The notes: a model not told the origin generated them from the letters alone. A stretch of DNA of 64,000 nucleotides from CAZADA01 sp964526675 (GCA_964526675.1 CAZGLY010000003.1:50391-114390); one strand, 5' to 3'. Shown: positions 1 through 8,243, counted from the stretch's first letter. Translations and numbers: made by a program.

Positions 1-359
1 GTGCGGTCACGGGACCGCGCGGGCGGCAGAGCCACAGCCTCCAAGCCCGTTCGGGCGCGCGGCGGCGGCGCGTCCATCACGGTCTCCCGCTCAGGAGCGC
101 AGCCAGCGGCGCCCAGGTCGCGGGCGGCTCGCAAGGCGGCGATGGCGGCCTCCGCCCGCGTAATCGTGTCCGACAGCTCGTGCAGCGCCGCGCGCACGCC
201 GTCCCCCCCGTTGCGCAACGCCGCCAACCGCCGATCCAAGCGCCAGCTCAACACGGCGACCACGAGCAACAGCGCCAGCAGCGCGCCCTCCAAGGCGACC
301 TGAGCGATGGGGCCGCCAAGGATCGTCCCGGCCAGAACCGGCGCGCCCTCCCCGCTCAC
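1..359 (-). CDS. DUF6468-like flagellar-operon membrane protein (partial)
   Basis: Reading the minus strand down from a GTG at 359 gives an open frame of about 119 codons that runs off the left edge without a stop. The GTG overlaps the fliM stop as GTGA, a typical coupled-translation junction. The product has one membrane segment at about residues 16-38, then an alanine-rich helix with RNGGDGVRAALHELSD and RAEAAIAALRAA. Small proteins like this (DUF6468) usually follow fliM in Alphaproteobacteria, but their role is not established. The C-terminus is missing, so the length cannot be compared. The family name is from memory of the context and the pattern; that it is a real coding frame is more certain than the name. 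Confidence 0.6.
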   Translation of the reverse strand, partial: MSGEGAPVLAGTILGGPIAQVALEGALLALLLVVAVLSWRLDRRLAALRNGGDGVRAALHELSDTITRAEAAIAALRAARDLGAAGCAPERETVMDAPPPRARTGLEAVALPPARSRDR

Positions 360-1486
360 GGAGCGCTCACGAGGGCGGATTTGCTGGAGGGCGAGAGCGG
401 CGCCTCCAAGCGCACGGCCACTTTGCTGCCCAGGCGTCCCGCCCGGCCATGGGTGAGCGGGATCGCGCCGCATTTCAGCGTCACCAAGCTCTCGGGCCCG
501 ACATTGAGCATGACCGTGTCGCCCACCTGGAGATTCTTGAGGCGTTCCAACGACAAATCCAATTCATCCAGAACCACCCGCACATCCATGCGCGTCGCCC
601 ACAGCTCCGTGGCCAAATGGCTCTCCCAAATGTTGTCGCGGCCGAATTTCTCGCCCATGAATTGTTGCAGCAACTGTTTACGGATCGGCTCCAACGTCGC
701 GTACGGCAGCAGAAGCTCCACCCGCCCGCCGCGGTCTTCCATGTCGATGCGCAGCTTCACCAGGATGGCGGCGTTGGCCGGACGCGCGATGGCCGCGAAA
801 CGCGGGTTCGTCTCGACGCGATCGAGGCTGAGGGTCACGTCCGTCAGCGGATCAAAGGCGGCTTTCGCGTCGGTCAGAATGACCTCGATCATCCGCTGGA
901 CCAGCATGCGTTCAATCGTGGTGTAGGGCCGTCCCTCGACGCGCATCGCCGACGTGCCGCGCCGTCCCCCCAAGAGGACGTCGACGATGGAGTAGATCAG
1001 GTTGGAGTCGACCGTCAGAAGCCCATAATTGTCGAGCTCTTCGGCGCGAAACACAGCCAAGATCGCCGGCAGGGGAATTGAATTCAGATAGTCGCCGAAG
1101 CGGATGGACGAAATGTTGTCCAACGACACTTCAACGTTGTCGGACGTGAAATTGCGCAATGACGTCGTCATCAACCGCACGAGGCGATCGAAGACAATCT
1201 CCAGCATGGGCAGGCGTTCGTAAGACACGAGCGCCGAATTGATGATCGCGCTGATGCCGGTGCGCTCGCCGGCGTCCTCTTCGCTGACGTCGAAGCCGAG
1301 GAGGCTGTCGATTTCGTCCTGATTGAGGATCCGCTCCTGCGTCGCGGCGCCGGCGCCTTGGGTGTCCTCCGGCTCTTCGTCGAGCATGGAGGCCCATTCA
1401 GCGCTGAGGTCGTCATCCATCGCGCCGCCGGCGGAGCCGAACTCCGAACCGAACTCGTCGTCGCCGTACTCGTCTTCATCCGCCAT
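356..1486 (-). CDS. fliM: Flagellar motor switch protein FliM
   Basis: FliM is a C-ring component that binds FliG and FliN and receives CheY-P to switch rotation. The 376-residue product carries the CheY-binding motif ILNQDEIDSLLGFD at residues 53-66, placed behind an acidic 50-residue extension instead of at the extreme N-terminus. A CheC-like middle domain follows (RLPMLEIVFDRLVRLMTTSL, then GDYLNSIPLPAILAVF). The C-terminal SpoA/FliN-like domain includes LQVGDTVMLNVGPESLVTLKCG. It lies 55 bp downstream of fliL and overlaps the next gene, so the three form a leftward operon. The length is somewhat above the usual 330-340 because of the N-terminal extension. Confidence 0.96.
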   Translation of the reverse strand: MADEDEYGDDEFGSEFGSAGGAMDDDLSAEWASMLDEEPEDTQGAGAATQERILNQDEIDSLLGFDVSEEDAGERTGISAIINSALVSYERLPMLEIVFDRLVRLMTTSLRNFTSDNVEVSLDNISSIRFGDYLNSIPLPAILAVFRAEELDNYGLLTVDSNLIYSIVDVLLGGRRGTSAMRVEGRPYTTIERMLVQRMIEVILTDAKAAFDPLTDVTLSLDRVETNPRFAAIARPANAAILVKLRIDMEDRGGRVELLLPYATLEPIRKQLLQQFMGEKFGRDNIWESHLATELWATRMDVRVVLDELDLSLERLKNLQVGDTVMLNVGPESLVTLKCGAIPLTHGRAGRLGSKVAVRLEAPLSPSSKSALVSAP

Positions 1487-1541
1487 GACGTCGTCCGTCA
1501 GCTGTTGCGCGCGGTCCGCTGCGGAGACCCGCGTCGCGTCA

Positions 1542-2183
1542 CTACTGGATCAGCATTTCTTCGATGAGGACCGCGCGCACATCCGCCGGCGCCACGGCCA
1601 GGTTCACCCGCCGCAACAGCTCCAAGCGCAGCCGGTAACTGCCAGAGGATCCCGACAGATCCTCCACCCGCAGTTCGCGGAGAAACGCTTGAAAGCGGTC
1701 CAACACCCGCGGCATCGCCGGCTCGATCATCGCTACGCGGTCCGGACCGTCCAGCTCCAGCGTGAGCGCAAGCTTGAGATACCGGGGCGAGCCGCCTTCG
1801 TTCTGGATGTTCACCAGGATGTCCGGCAACTGGTAGAACACGACGTCGTGGGCCGCCCCATGGCCGTCATGGCCGTCGCCGCCATGCCCGTCTCCGTGAT
1901 GGTCATCAGCGGCGTGGTCGCCGCCATGCTCCCCATCGCCGTGCCCGTCAGCCGCGTGGTCGCCATGACCGTCCCCGGCGTGGCCGTCCTCGGCCGCGTG
2001 CCCGTCTTTGCCGTCGCCCGCGTGGGCGTCTTTCGAACCGCCAAGGAACAGAAACGCCGCAACCCCGGCCAGCAACACGATCACGACCGGCAACGCGATG
2101 AACAGGATGAGCTTCTTCTTGCCGCCGGCGGCGGCTTCGGCCTCATCATCGCCGCCGTCTGGGGTCTCAGTCTCGTCCGCCAT
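1542..2183 (-). CDS. fliL: Flagellar basal body-associated protein FliL with histidine-rich linker
   Basis: FliL is an inner-membrane, stator-associated protein. The start is the ATG of MADETETPDGG at 2183; an in-frame extension further upstream lacks family resemblance. Of 213 residues, 1-24 are cytoplasmic and acidic, and 25-48 form the membrane anchor. Residues 51-113 are an unusual periplasmic linker built of H, D, G and A with 14 histidines between positions 54 and 112. The conserved FliL domain follows (VVFYQLPDILVNIQNEGGSPRYLKL) and ends LIEEMLIQ. The linker makes the protein longer than most homologues and looks metal-binding. It is the first gene of the fliL-fliM-DUF6468 operon and is divergent from flgF. 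Confidence 0.93.
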   Translation of the reverse strand: MADETETPDGGDDEAEAAAGGKKKLILFIALPVVIVLLAGVAAFLFLGGSKDAHAGDGKDGHAAEDGHAGDGHGDHAADGHGDGEHGGDHAADDHHGDGHGGDGHDGHGAAHDVVFYQLPDILVNIQNEGGSPRYLKLALTLELDGPDRVAMIEPAMPRVLDRFQAFLRELRVEDLSGSSGSYRLRLELLRRVNLAVAPADVRAVLIEEMLIQ

Positions 2184-2253
2184 CACGCGCCTCCACGGAC
2201 GAAAGACAACCGCATCGCCGTTAAGGTTCGGTGCAGCCAAAGGGTGAGCTTGA

Positions 2254-2266
2254 GGCAATCCTTGCC
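2254..2266. promoter_or_regulatory. GGCA-N5-TGCC palindrome, possible FlbD/ftr-type site
   Basis: GGCAATCCTTGCC is a near-perfect palindrome about 70 bp from the fliL start and about 100 bp upstream of the flgF sigma-54 element. The same GGCA-N5-TGCC pattern recurs at 6926-6938 and 20617-20629, both near other flagellar promoters. In Caulobacter the sigma-54 activator FlbD binds palindromic ftr elements at comparable distances. The assignment to FlbD is inference. Confidence 0.45.
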
Positions 2267-2367
2267 CAGCGGTCCTTGCCGAGCGCCCGGTCGAAAGCTC
2301 CCTGCGTCCGACAGACCACCGACGTCAAAACGACGCCAACGCTGGCGATCACGGGACAGAACGCCGC

Positions 2368-2383
2368 TGGCAACAGCTTTGCA
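2368..2383 (+). promoter_or_regulatory. Sigma-54 promoter of the flgFGAH operon
   Basis: TGGCAACAGCTTTGCA has the invariant GG and GC of a -24/-12 promoter separated by exactly 10 bases, and the favoured TTTGCA at -12. Transcription would start near 2395, giving a leader of about 33 nt before the flgF GTG. Rod and ring genes of this clade are normally sigma-54/FlbD dependent. Confidence 0.75.
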
Positions 2384-2427
2384 GGGACCGCTTGCGCCCT
2401 GTGGCGGCCGACGTCGGGAGGACCTCT

Positions 2428-3159
2428 GTGGACAACACCATGTTCGTCGGCTTGTCGCGCCAACTGGTCCTGCGCCGCGCCCTCGACATCACAGCCAACA
2501 ACATCGCGAACATGACAACGGCCGGCTTCAAGCTGGAGCGTCCGGCCGAAGCGGTCGATCGCACCCGCGACGCCAGCCACATGGACGGCCCGCGCGGGGT
2601 GGCGTTTGTGGATCATCGCGTGGCGTTGCGCGACTTCTCGTCCGGACCGTTGGAGACGACCGGGCGCAGCCTCGATTTCGCGCTGGAAAGCGACGGCTTC
2701 TTCATGGTCCGGGACGGGGCGGACATCCGCTACACGCGCGATGGACGCTTCGCGCTGGACCCGGACGGGCGCCTCGTCACGCAAGCGGGTCTGCCGGTGC
2801 TGGATGACGGTCAAGTTGAGATCTTTCTGCCGCCTGGCGCGGCGGTCGTGGCGACGAGCGACGGAGAGCTCTCCGTCGACGAGCAGGCCGTCGCGCGCCT
2901 GGGCGTGGTGGAGTTCGATGATCGCGCCGTGTTGACCAAGGAGCGCGGTCTTCTTTTCGCCGCGGAGGGTCCGCCTCCGCCGCCGGCCTTCGATCCGAAA
3001 TTGCGCCAAGGCGCGGTGGAGCGATCCAATGTCGACGGCATCCGCGAGATCACGACGCTGATCGAAATCCAGCGCAGCTACGAGTCCGTGTCACGCATGA
3101 TCAGCAATGTGGAGGAGCTGCGCCGCCGCGCCATCGATCGCCTCGGCCGGACGAACTAG
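2428..3159 (+). CDS. flgF: Flagellar basal-body rod protein FlgF
   Basis: FlgF is a proximal rod subunit exported by the flagellar type III system. The GTG at 2428 is chosen because GGGAGGA sits 5 bases upstream and the product then begins VDNTMFVGLSRQ, as in the family; upstream ATG candidates precede the ribosome-binding site. The 243-residue protein has the rod signature LRRALDITANNIANMTTAGFK near the N-terminus, the D1-type GRSLDFALESDGFFMV segment, and the C-terminal coiled segment SNVDGIREITTLIEIQRSYE. It is the first gene of flgF-flgG-flgA-flgH, 56 bp ahead of flgG. Confidence 0.95.
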   Translation: MDNTMFVGLSRQLVLRRALDITANNIANMTTAGFKLERPAEAVDRTRDASHMDGPRGVAFVDHRVALRDFSSGPLETTGRSLDFALESDGFFMVRDGADIRYTRDGRFALDPDGRLVTQAGLPVLDDGQVEIFLPPGAAVVATSDGELSVDEQAVARLGVVEFDDRAVLTKERGLLFAAEGPPPPPAFDPKLRQGAVERSNVDGIREITTLIEIQRSYESVSRMISNVEELRRRAIDRLGRTN

Positions 3160-3215
3160 GCCGCCCGTCCCTCATCGCCTCTCTCACGCCACGCCACACG
3201 TCCTGGAGACCGTCC

Positions 3216-4001
3216 ATGAGATCTCTGGCCACCGCCGCCACCGGCATGCTCGCCCAGCAGCTGAATGTGGAGGTCATCTCCAACAACATCGCCAACCTGA
3301 ACACCATCGGCTTCAAACGTCAGCGTGCGGAATTCCAAGACCTGCTCTACCAGAACGTGGAGGCCGCCGGCGCGACGTCGTCGGCGAGCGGGACGATCGT
3401 GCCCTCGGGCGTTCAAGTGGGTTTGGGTGTGAAGGCCGGCTCGGTCTATCGGATCGACACCCAGGGCAACCTCAACCAGACCAACAATCCACTCGACATC
3501 GCGATCGAAGGGGATGGCTACTTCATCGTGCGCTTGCCCACCGGTGAAGACGCCTACACCCGCGCCGGGAACTTCGCCGTCAGCGCCAATGGCGAACTGG
3601 TCACCGAGGACGGCTATCCGCTCCAGCCCGGCGTGGTGCTGCCGGAGGATCGGGTCCGGGTGAACATCAACGCCGCCGGGTTTGTGGAGGTGTTCGTGGA
3701 GGGCGCGGCTGCGGGCCAGCAGGTCGGCCAAATCACCTTGGCGCGGTTCATCAACTCCACGGGCCTTGAAGCCCGAGGCGACAACCTCTTTTTGGAGACG
3801 GCCGCCTCCGGCCCGGCGGTGATCGGCAACCCGGATGAAAACGGTTTTGGGCGGTTGCGCCAGAACTTTATCGAGACCTCCAACGTCGATTCCGTGCGCG
3901 AGATCACGGCGCTGATCGCCGCCCAGCGCGCCTATGAGATGAACGCTCAGGTGATCACGACCTCCGATGAGATGCTGCAGGCGGCGAACAATGTCCGCTA
4001 A
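3216..4001 (+). CDS. flgG: Flagellar basal-body rod protein FlgG (distal rod)
   Basis: FlgG builds the distal rod. The product is 261 residues, the usual family length. The N-terminus MRSLATAATGMLAQQLNVEV leads into the rod signature ISNNIANLNTIGFKRQRAEF. NPLDIAIEGDGYFIV lies in the middle and SNVDSVREITALIAAQRAYE near the C-terminus. GGAGA stands 7 bases before the ATG. Its last codons overlap the start of flgA by 11 bases, implying translational coupling. Its closeness to FlgF reflects the paralogy of rod proteins. Confidence 0.97.
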   Translation: MRSLATAATGMLAQQLNVEVISNNIANLNTIGFKRQRAEFQDLLYQNVEAAGATSSASGTIVPSGVQVGLGVKAGSVYRIDTQGNLNQTNNPLDIAIEGDGYFIVRLPTGEDAYTRAGNFAVSANGELVTEDGYPLQPGVVLPEDRVRVNINAAGFVEVFVEGAAAGQQVGQITLARFINSTGLEARGDNLFLETAASGPAVIGNPDENGFGRLRQNFIETSNVDSVREITALIAAQRAYEMNAQVITTSDEMLQAANNVR

Positions 4002-5031
4002 GCCGCAGGCCGCCGCGCCGCGCGTCGTGGGCCGTCGCGCGCTCGCCGTCCTCGTGTGGGTCGCCGCGGCGTTGGCGACGGCCGTCGCGCCCGCGGCCGC
4101 AGAGGACGCCGCGCTTCAGTCCCTCGGCGGAGATCCCGAGGTGCGTTTACGCCGCGACGTCTCCGTCGCTGGGGACGTTGTGACGCTGGGCGATGTGTTC
4201 GCCCTCCCGCCCGACGCCGCGGGCCTGGCCGAGCGGGCGATCGCGCGCGCTCCCGCGCCGGGCCGCGCCGCCACCGTGACGCCCGCGTGGCTTGCGGACG
4301 CCGCGGCGCGCCATGGCGTGGACTGGACGCCGCCGCCGGGCCTCAAGCGCGTGCGGGTCGGCCGGGCCAGCCGCGTCGTGCCGGCGTCCGCCCTGTCGAC
4401 GCTGATCGCCGACGCGATCGCAACCCGCCAAGGCGGCTCGTGGTTTGTGCGCCTGAGCGATCCCCGCGATCGCCACGCGCCGATCGACGCCGCGGTGGAG
4501 CCGACCATCGTCGCGCTGGAGACGGACACGCGCTCGGGGCGCGTTGACGCCGTGATCGCGTTGAGCCCTCAAGGGCCGCAAGAGCGTGTGGCGGCGCGCG
4601 TGGAGCCGGGCGTGACGGCCTGGGCGCCCCGGCGCGACATCGCCCGCGGGGCCATCCTGCGCGACGGCGACCTGCACGCCCTCGCCATGCCGATCAGCCG
4701 CGCGCCGCGCACGCCGCTCTCGGACCCCAGCGCGGCGATCGGACGGGCGGCGACGCGCATGCTGCGCGCCGACCAACCGCTCGCGGCCGGGGATGTGGCC
4801 ACGCCGCCGGCGGTGCGTCGCGGCGAGACGGTGACAGTCATCTACCAGCTTGGACGCTTGTCGCTCAGTCTCCGCGCCCGGGCCATGGAGGACGCGCCCA
4901 CCGGCGCGATGGCCCGGTTTCAAAACCTGGAATCAAGCCGCGTTCTGGACGCCCGCGTGCTTGGGTCGGGACGTGCGGCGGTGACGCCACCGGCTGCTGT
5001 GTCTCCTTCCCGTCCCCAGGAGGCGTCATGA
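3991..5031 (+). CDS. flgA: Flagellar P-ring assembly chaperone FlgA
   Basis: FlgA is a periplasmic chaperone for P-ring (FlgI) assembly. I start at the ATG at 3991, which overlaps the flgG stop; an upstream in-frame codon at 3967 would add eight residues unlike a signal. The 346-residue product begins MSAKPQAAAPRVVGRRALAV and has a signal peptide (hydrophobic at about residues 14-31, cleavage near APAAAED). The C-terminal SAF-like domain includes WAPRRDIARGAILRDGDL, then RMLRADQPLAAGDV and RRGETVTVIYQLGRLSL. It is longer than enterobacterial FlgA (about 220), as is usual in this clade. It overlaps flgH by ATGA. Confidence 0.9.
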   Translation: MSAKPQAAAPRVVGRRALAVLVWVAAALATAVAPAAAEDAALQSLGGDPEVRLRRDVSVAGDVVTLGDVFALPPDAAGLAERAIARAPAPGRAATVTPAWLADAAARHGVDWTPPPGLKRVRVGRASRVVPASALSTLIADAIATRQGGSWFVRLSDPRDRHAPIDAAVEPTIVALETDTRSGRVDAVIALSPQGPQERVAARVEPGVTAWAPRRDIARGAILRDGDLHALAMPISRAPRTPLSDPSAAIGRAATRMLRADQPLAAGDVATPPAVRRGETVTVIYQLGRLSLSLRARAMEDAPTGAMARFQNLESSRVLDARVLGSGRAAVTPPAAVSPSRPQEAS

Positions 5032-5777
5032 TCGCGCGCGCTTTGCCCCTGCTCTGCCTCGCTTTGGTGACGGCCTGCGCCGGCACGCGGCAACGCCTGA
5101 GCGAGGTCGGTCAGCCGCCAGCGTTGGCGGCCATGGAGGACCCGGCGGCGCTTTATGCGCGTCAGCCGGTGCTGTGGCCCATCGCCACGGAAGCCGCCAG
5201 CGCGGGCGACACCAGCCCGAACTCGCTGTGGCGATCGAGCGCGCGCACCTTCTTCGGCGACCCGCGCGCCTCGCGTGTCGGCGACATCCTCACGATCGAG
5301 ATCGACATCAACGATCAGGCGCAATTGAACAACGCGACGTCCCGCTCGCGGGAGGCGGGCGACGACGTGGAGCTGACCAGCGTGTTGGGGCTCAACGGCG
5401 GCGTTGTGGGCCGCTTCGCCCCGCCCGGCGCCAATCTCGTGAATCCCCTCGACATCGAAAGCCAGGCGGAGTTTGACGGCCAGGGCACGATCAACCGGTC
5501 CGAAGCCGTGCGCCTGACCGTCGCCGCCGTCGTGACGCAGCTGCTCCCGGGCGGCAACCTTGTTGTCGCGGGCCGTCAGGAGGTGCGCATCAACAGTGAA
5601 CTGCGGGAGCTGACCGTGACCGGCGTCGTGCGGCCGATGGACATCACGGCCACGAACACCGTCGCGCACACGCAGATGGCCGAAGCCCGCATTTCCTACG
5701 GCGGCCGCGGCACGCTCTCCACCGTGCAGACGCCGAAGGTCGGCCAAGAGGTGTTGGAGATTCTGTTCCCGTTCTAG
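5028..5777 (+). CDS. flgH: Flagellar L-ring lipoprotein FlgH
   Basis: FlgH forms the outer-membrane L-ring. The 249-residue product has a lipoprotein signal with lipobox LVTAC, so Cys17 would be the acylated N-terminus. The family core follows: SLWRSSARTFFGDPRASRVGDIL, then TIEIDINDQAQLNN, and later GNLVVAGRQEVRINSELREL and the closing VGQEVLEILFPF. The start overlaps the flgA stop as ATGA. It is the last gene of the rod/ring operon and converges on dksA, with 54 bp between the stops and no clear terminator in that gap. Confidence 0.96.
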   Translation: MIARALPLLCLALVTACAGTRQRLSEVGQPPALAAMEDPAALYARQPVLWPIATEAASAGDTSPNSLWRSSARTFFGDPRASRVGDILTIEIDINDQAQLNNATSRSREAGDDVELTSVLGLNGGVVGRFAPPGANLVNPLDIESQAEFDGQGTINRSEAVRLTVAAVVTQLLPGGNLVVAGRQEVRINSELRELTVTGVVRPMDITATNTVAHTQMAEARISYGGRGTLSTVQTPKVGQEVLEILFPF

Positions 5778-5831
5778 CCGCGCCCCTATGCGGGCGCCGG
5801 CGGACCCGACGGCGCGCAACGGCGACGCCGC

Positions 5832-6263
5832 TCAGTCGTCGCGGTGCACCCGCTCGCGGCGCTCATGGCGCTCCTGAGCTTCCAGCGACAACGTCGCCGT
5901 GGGTCGGGCTTCCAACCGCGCGACGCCGATCGGCTCGCCGGTGTCGTCGCAATAGCCGTACTCGCCCTCCTCAATGCGGCGTAAGGCGGAGTCGATTTTT
6001 GCGATCAGCTTGCGCTGACGATCACGGGTGCGCAGCTCCAGCGCGCGATCCGTTTCGGAGTTGGCGCGATCCACGAGGTCCGCCAGCGGCGCCGCGTCGC
6101 GCTGCATGGTGTCGAGGGTGAGTTTGCTTTCCGCGAGGATGTCCTGCTTCCACGCCAAGAGTTTGCGCCGAAAATACTCGCGCATGCGGGGATTCATGAA
6201 CGGTTCGTCGTCCGTCGGCCGGTAGCCGTCCGGCACATCCTCAAAGTCCTCCGCCGCGCTCAT
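5832..6263 (-). CDS. dksA: RNA polymerase-binding transcription factor DksA (one-cysteine type)
   Basis: DksA enters the RNA polymerase secondary channel and, with ppGpp, alters initiation. The 143-residue product has an acidic N-terminus, the coiled coil with the D-x2-D-x3-A tip pattern (PLADLVDRANSETDRALELRTRD), and a C-terminal zinc-finger region reading EGEYGYCDDTGEPIGVARLE. Only one of the four zinc cysteines of E. coli DksA remains, the others being replaced (for example by threonine). That is the pattern seen in Alphaproteobacteria and suggests zinc-independent folding. It lies between flgH and fliX but is not obviously part of either operon. Confidence 0.93.
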   Translation of the reverse strand: MSAAEDFEDVPDGYRPTDDEPFMNPRMREYFRRKLLAWKQDILAESKLTLDTMQRDAAPLADLVDRANSETDRALELRTRDRQRKLIAKIDSALRRIEEGEYGYCDDTGEPIGVARLEARPTATLSLEAQERHERRERVHRDD

Positions 6264-6389
6264 GGTCGTTTCCCTATCCGTTCGCCTCTCTCGCGCCCCG
6301 TACGCCAGTGGTCGCGATCAAAGCGGGGTGTGGCCGCGTGACCGCACTCTAGCCTTCTACGCTGCTTCGCCGCCATATAGGCATGAAAA

Positions 6390-6821
6390 TCATGTTATCG
6401 ACCGCGTGTGTTTCGCCAGCTCTACGGCCGTGCGCACCCGGATGGCGTCAAGCACTTTTTGCAGTTCATCATCGGTGGCCGCCGCTGCGTCGCCGTTGAG
6501 GGCTTCATCCAGCGCCGCCGCGGCCGCCGGCACGGACCCGCCGCCCAGGATCGCCACCCGTAAATCGTCCAAACGGTCGAGCATGGCCGCGCCATAGCGC
6601 GTGGCGCGCGCCCGCGCGCCGTCCACCGCCTGGAGGGCCATCACCGCATCCACCGACGACACCGCCGAAGCGGGTCCCGCTGCGGTCATGCCAGGCGTCG
6701 CCGACGCATCGGACGCCTCGGAGGAGGCCCCGTCAGCGGCGTCGAAGCGCCGGCCCGTCGGCCGGGGCGCCGCGCGCGCGCGCAGGGTCGTGGCCGCCTG
6801 GCCGGAATGAAGGATCTTCAT
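6390..6821 (-). CDS. fliX: Flagellar assembly regulator FliX
   Basis: FliX is the partner of the sigma-54 activator FlbD. It couples completion of early flagellar structures to class III/IV transcription in Caulobacter-like bacteria. The ATG at 6821 has GAGGGG 6 bases upstream; a GTG one codon earlier is less well spaced. The 143-residue product has a low-complexity N-terminus, then the family core VDAVMALQAVDGARARATRYG with LLDRLDDLRV-like helices, and the typical end DELQKVLDAIRVRTAVELAK. It diverges from flgI across a 291-bp region that holds a palindromic site and a sigma-54 element. A TTAACC half-site near its start could be CtrA-related, but this is weak. Confidence 0.85.
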   Translation of the reverse strand: MKILHSGQAATTLRARAAPRPTGRRFDAADGASSEASDASATPGMTAAGPASAVSSVDAVMALQAVDGARARATRYGAAMLDRLDDLRVAILGGGSVPAAAAALDEALNGDAAAATDDELQKVLDAIRVRTAVELAKHTRSIT

Positions 6822-6924
6822 CACAGTCCCCTCGCAAGCGCCGTCACCCTAACGCACGCTCATGTGAACGGGGTTAAATGGCGTCTGCAAAGCCAATGAT
6901 CTGAGACGATTCTGCCTCGGCGCC

Positions 6925-6939
6925 CGGCAGATCCTGCCG
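6925..6939. promoter_or_regulatory. Palindrome CGGCAGATCCTGCCG between fliX and flgI, possible FlbD site
   Basis: This 15-base palindrome is identical to the one at 20616-20630 upstream of a flagellin gene. It lies about 100 bp from the fliX start on one side and about 100 bp upstream of the flgI -24/-12 element on the other, a fitting distance for an enhancer of sigma-54 transcription. A further half-site-like TCTGCC lies at about 6911. Binding by FlbD is inferred from position and from the Caulobacter paradigm. Confidence 0.5.
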
Positions 6940-7037
6940 AGCTATGCTCGCCAACGGGCGTGTCCCGGTCGCACGCTCCCCCGCGGCCGTGTGAGCGAGC
7001 GCCTCAGTCCCCCGCGCGCAACACCGTTTCCCCGCGC

Positions 7038-7053
7038 TGGCCTGGATCTCGCA
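7038..7053 (+). promoter_or_regulatory. Sigma-54-type promoter of flgI-flgJ-flgN
   Basis: TGGCCTGGATCTCGCA has GG-N10-GC spacing; the -12 half is TCGCA instead of TTGCA. A start near 7065 leaves a leader of about 48 nt before the flgI ATG at 7113. This also argues against the in-frame codons upstream at 6960 and 7053 as flgI starts, because they fall before or inside the promoter. Confidence 0.6.
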
Positions 7054-7112
7054 TGCCCGAGAACGCCCATCCCTCCGACGACGGACGTCCGGCCCGCCAG
7101 AGAGAGCATCCG

Positions 7113-8243
7113 ATGCGTTTCACCTTGCTTATGACCGCCTGGGGCTTGTCCGCCCTGATCGGCGTGGCCGCCGCCATCACCACGGCGGCGTCCGCCAGCG
7201 CCGACAGCCGCATCAAAGACATCGCCGACGTCGAAGGCGTGCGTGACAACCAACTCGTCGGTTACGGACTTGTGCTGGGCCTCAACCGCACGGGCGACCA
7301 GGTCCGCGGCGCGCCCCAAACCCGCCAGAGCTTGGAGTCGCTGCTGGAGCGTTTCGGGGTCAACACGCGCGACGCCGATATTCTGCCCCAGAACGTCGCC
7401 GCCGTCATTGTGACGGCGAACTTGCCGGCCTTCGCCATGCCAGGCTCGCGCGTGGACGTCACGGTCGCGACCACGGGCGACGCCACCGACCTCTCCGGCG
7501 GCGTGCTGCTGGCGACGCCGCTGATCGGCGCGGACGGCCAGGTCTACGCCGTCGCCCAGGGCGCGGTGGCGGCAAACGGGTTCGCCGCGGACGGCGACGC
7601 GGCCTCGATCGTGCGCAACGTGCCGACGTCAGGGCGCATCGCCAACGGGGCCATCGTCGAGCGCGAGATCGCCCATGACTTGGCGGGCCAAACACAGGTC
7701 CGCCTGGCGCTGCGCAACCCCGATTTTGCGACCGCCGGAGCGATGGCGTCAGCCATCAACCGCTATCTGGGACTTCCCGCCGCGCGCGCGCTCAATCCCG
7801 GCGTGGTGTCGGTGGAGCGGCCGCCCAGCTATGGCGGCGACATGGTCGGACTGCTGACCGAGCTGGAGCAGCTGCGCATTCGCCCCGATCAGCCGGCGCG
7901 CGTCGTGATCGATGAAGCCGCCGGCGTCGTGGTGATGGGCGCCGACGTGCAAGTCTCCACCGTGGCGATCGCCCAGGGCGCGTTGACGATTTCCGTCAGT
8001 GAAGCGCCGGTCGCCAGCCAGCCTCCGCCGTTTGCGGAGGGGGGCGAGGCGGTCGTTCTGCCGCGCACGGAGGTCGCCGTGGATGAGGCGCTCGGCGGTC
8101 TGGCGGTGCTTGATGGCGGCGTGCCGTTGGCGGACTTAGTGGATGGGCTCAACGCCCTGGGGGTGAGCCCACGGGACCTCATCACCATCATTCAAGCGCT
8201 GAAAGCCGCCGGGGCGCTGCAAGCCGAAGTCGAGGTCATCTGA
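7113..8243 (+). CDS. flgI: Flagellar P-ring protein FlgI
   Basis: FlgI forms the periplasmic P-ring around the rod. The start MRFTLLMTAWG at 7113 gives a signal peptide with a hydrophobic core at about residues 3-22 and cleavage around TTAASASADS, then mature SRIKDIADVEGVRDNQLVGY. The family signature GLVLGLNRTGDQ follows, and later MPGSRVDVTVATTGDATDLSGG. The ending LDGGVPLADLVDGLNALGVS with DLITIIQALKAAGALQAEVE is canonical. Its 376 residues match the usual length. The stop overlaps the flgJ start, so flgI, flgJ and flgN form one operon. Confidence 0.96.
   Translation: MRFTLLMTAWGLSALIGVAAAITTAASASADSRIKDIADVEGVRDNQLVGYGLVLGLNRTGDQVRGAPQTRQSLESLLERFGVNTRDADILPQNVAAVIVTANLPAFAMPGSRVDVTVATTGDATDLSGGVLLATPLIGADGQVYAVAQGAVAANGFAADGDAASIVRNVPTSGRIANGAIVEREIAHDLAGQTQVRLALRNPDFATAGAMASAINRYLGLPAARALNPGVVSVERPPSYGGDMVGLLTELEQLRIRPDQPARVVIDEAAGVVVMGADVQVSTVAIAQGALTISVSEAPVASQPPPFAEGGEAVVLPRTEVAVDEALGGLAVLDGGVPLADLVDGLNALGVSPRDLITIIQALKAAGALQAEVEVI

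Noticed and set aside
1842..2025. His/Asp/Gly-rich stretch of fliL as a tandem DNA repeat or assembly artefact
   Set aside because: The repeats are irregular at the DNA level and the frame stays open into the conserved FliL domain, so it is treated as genuine protein sequence.
1323..2807. Long plus-strand open frame opposite fliM/fliL running into flgF
   Set aside because: It is the antisense shadow of fliL and overlaps three recognisable genes; high GC makes such frames common. The translation is Arg/His-rich with no family features.
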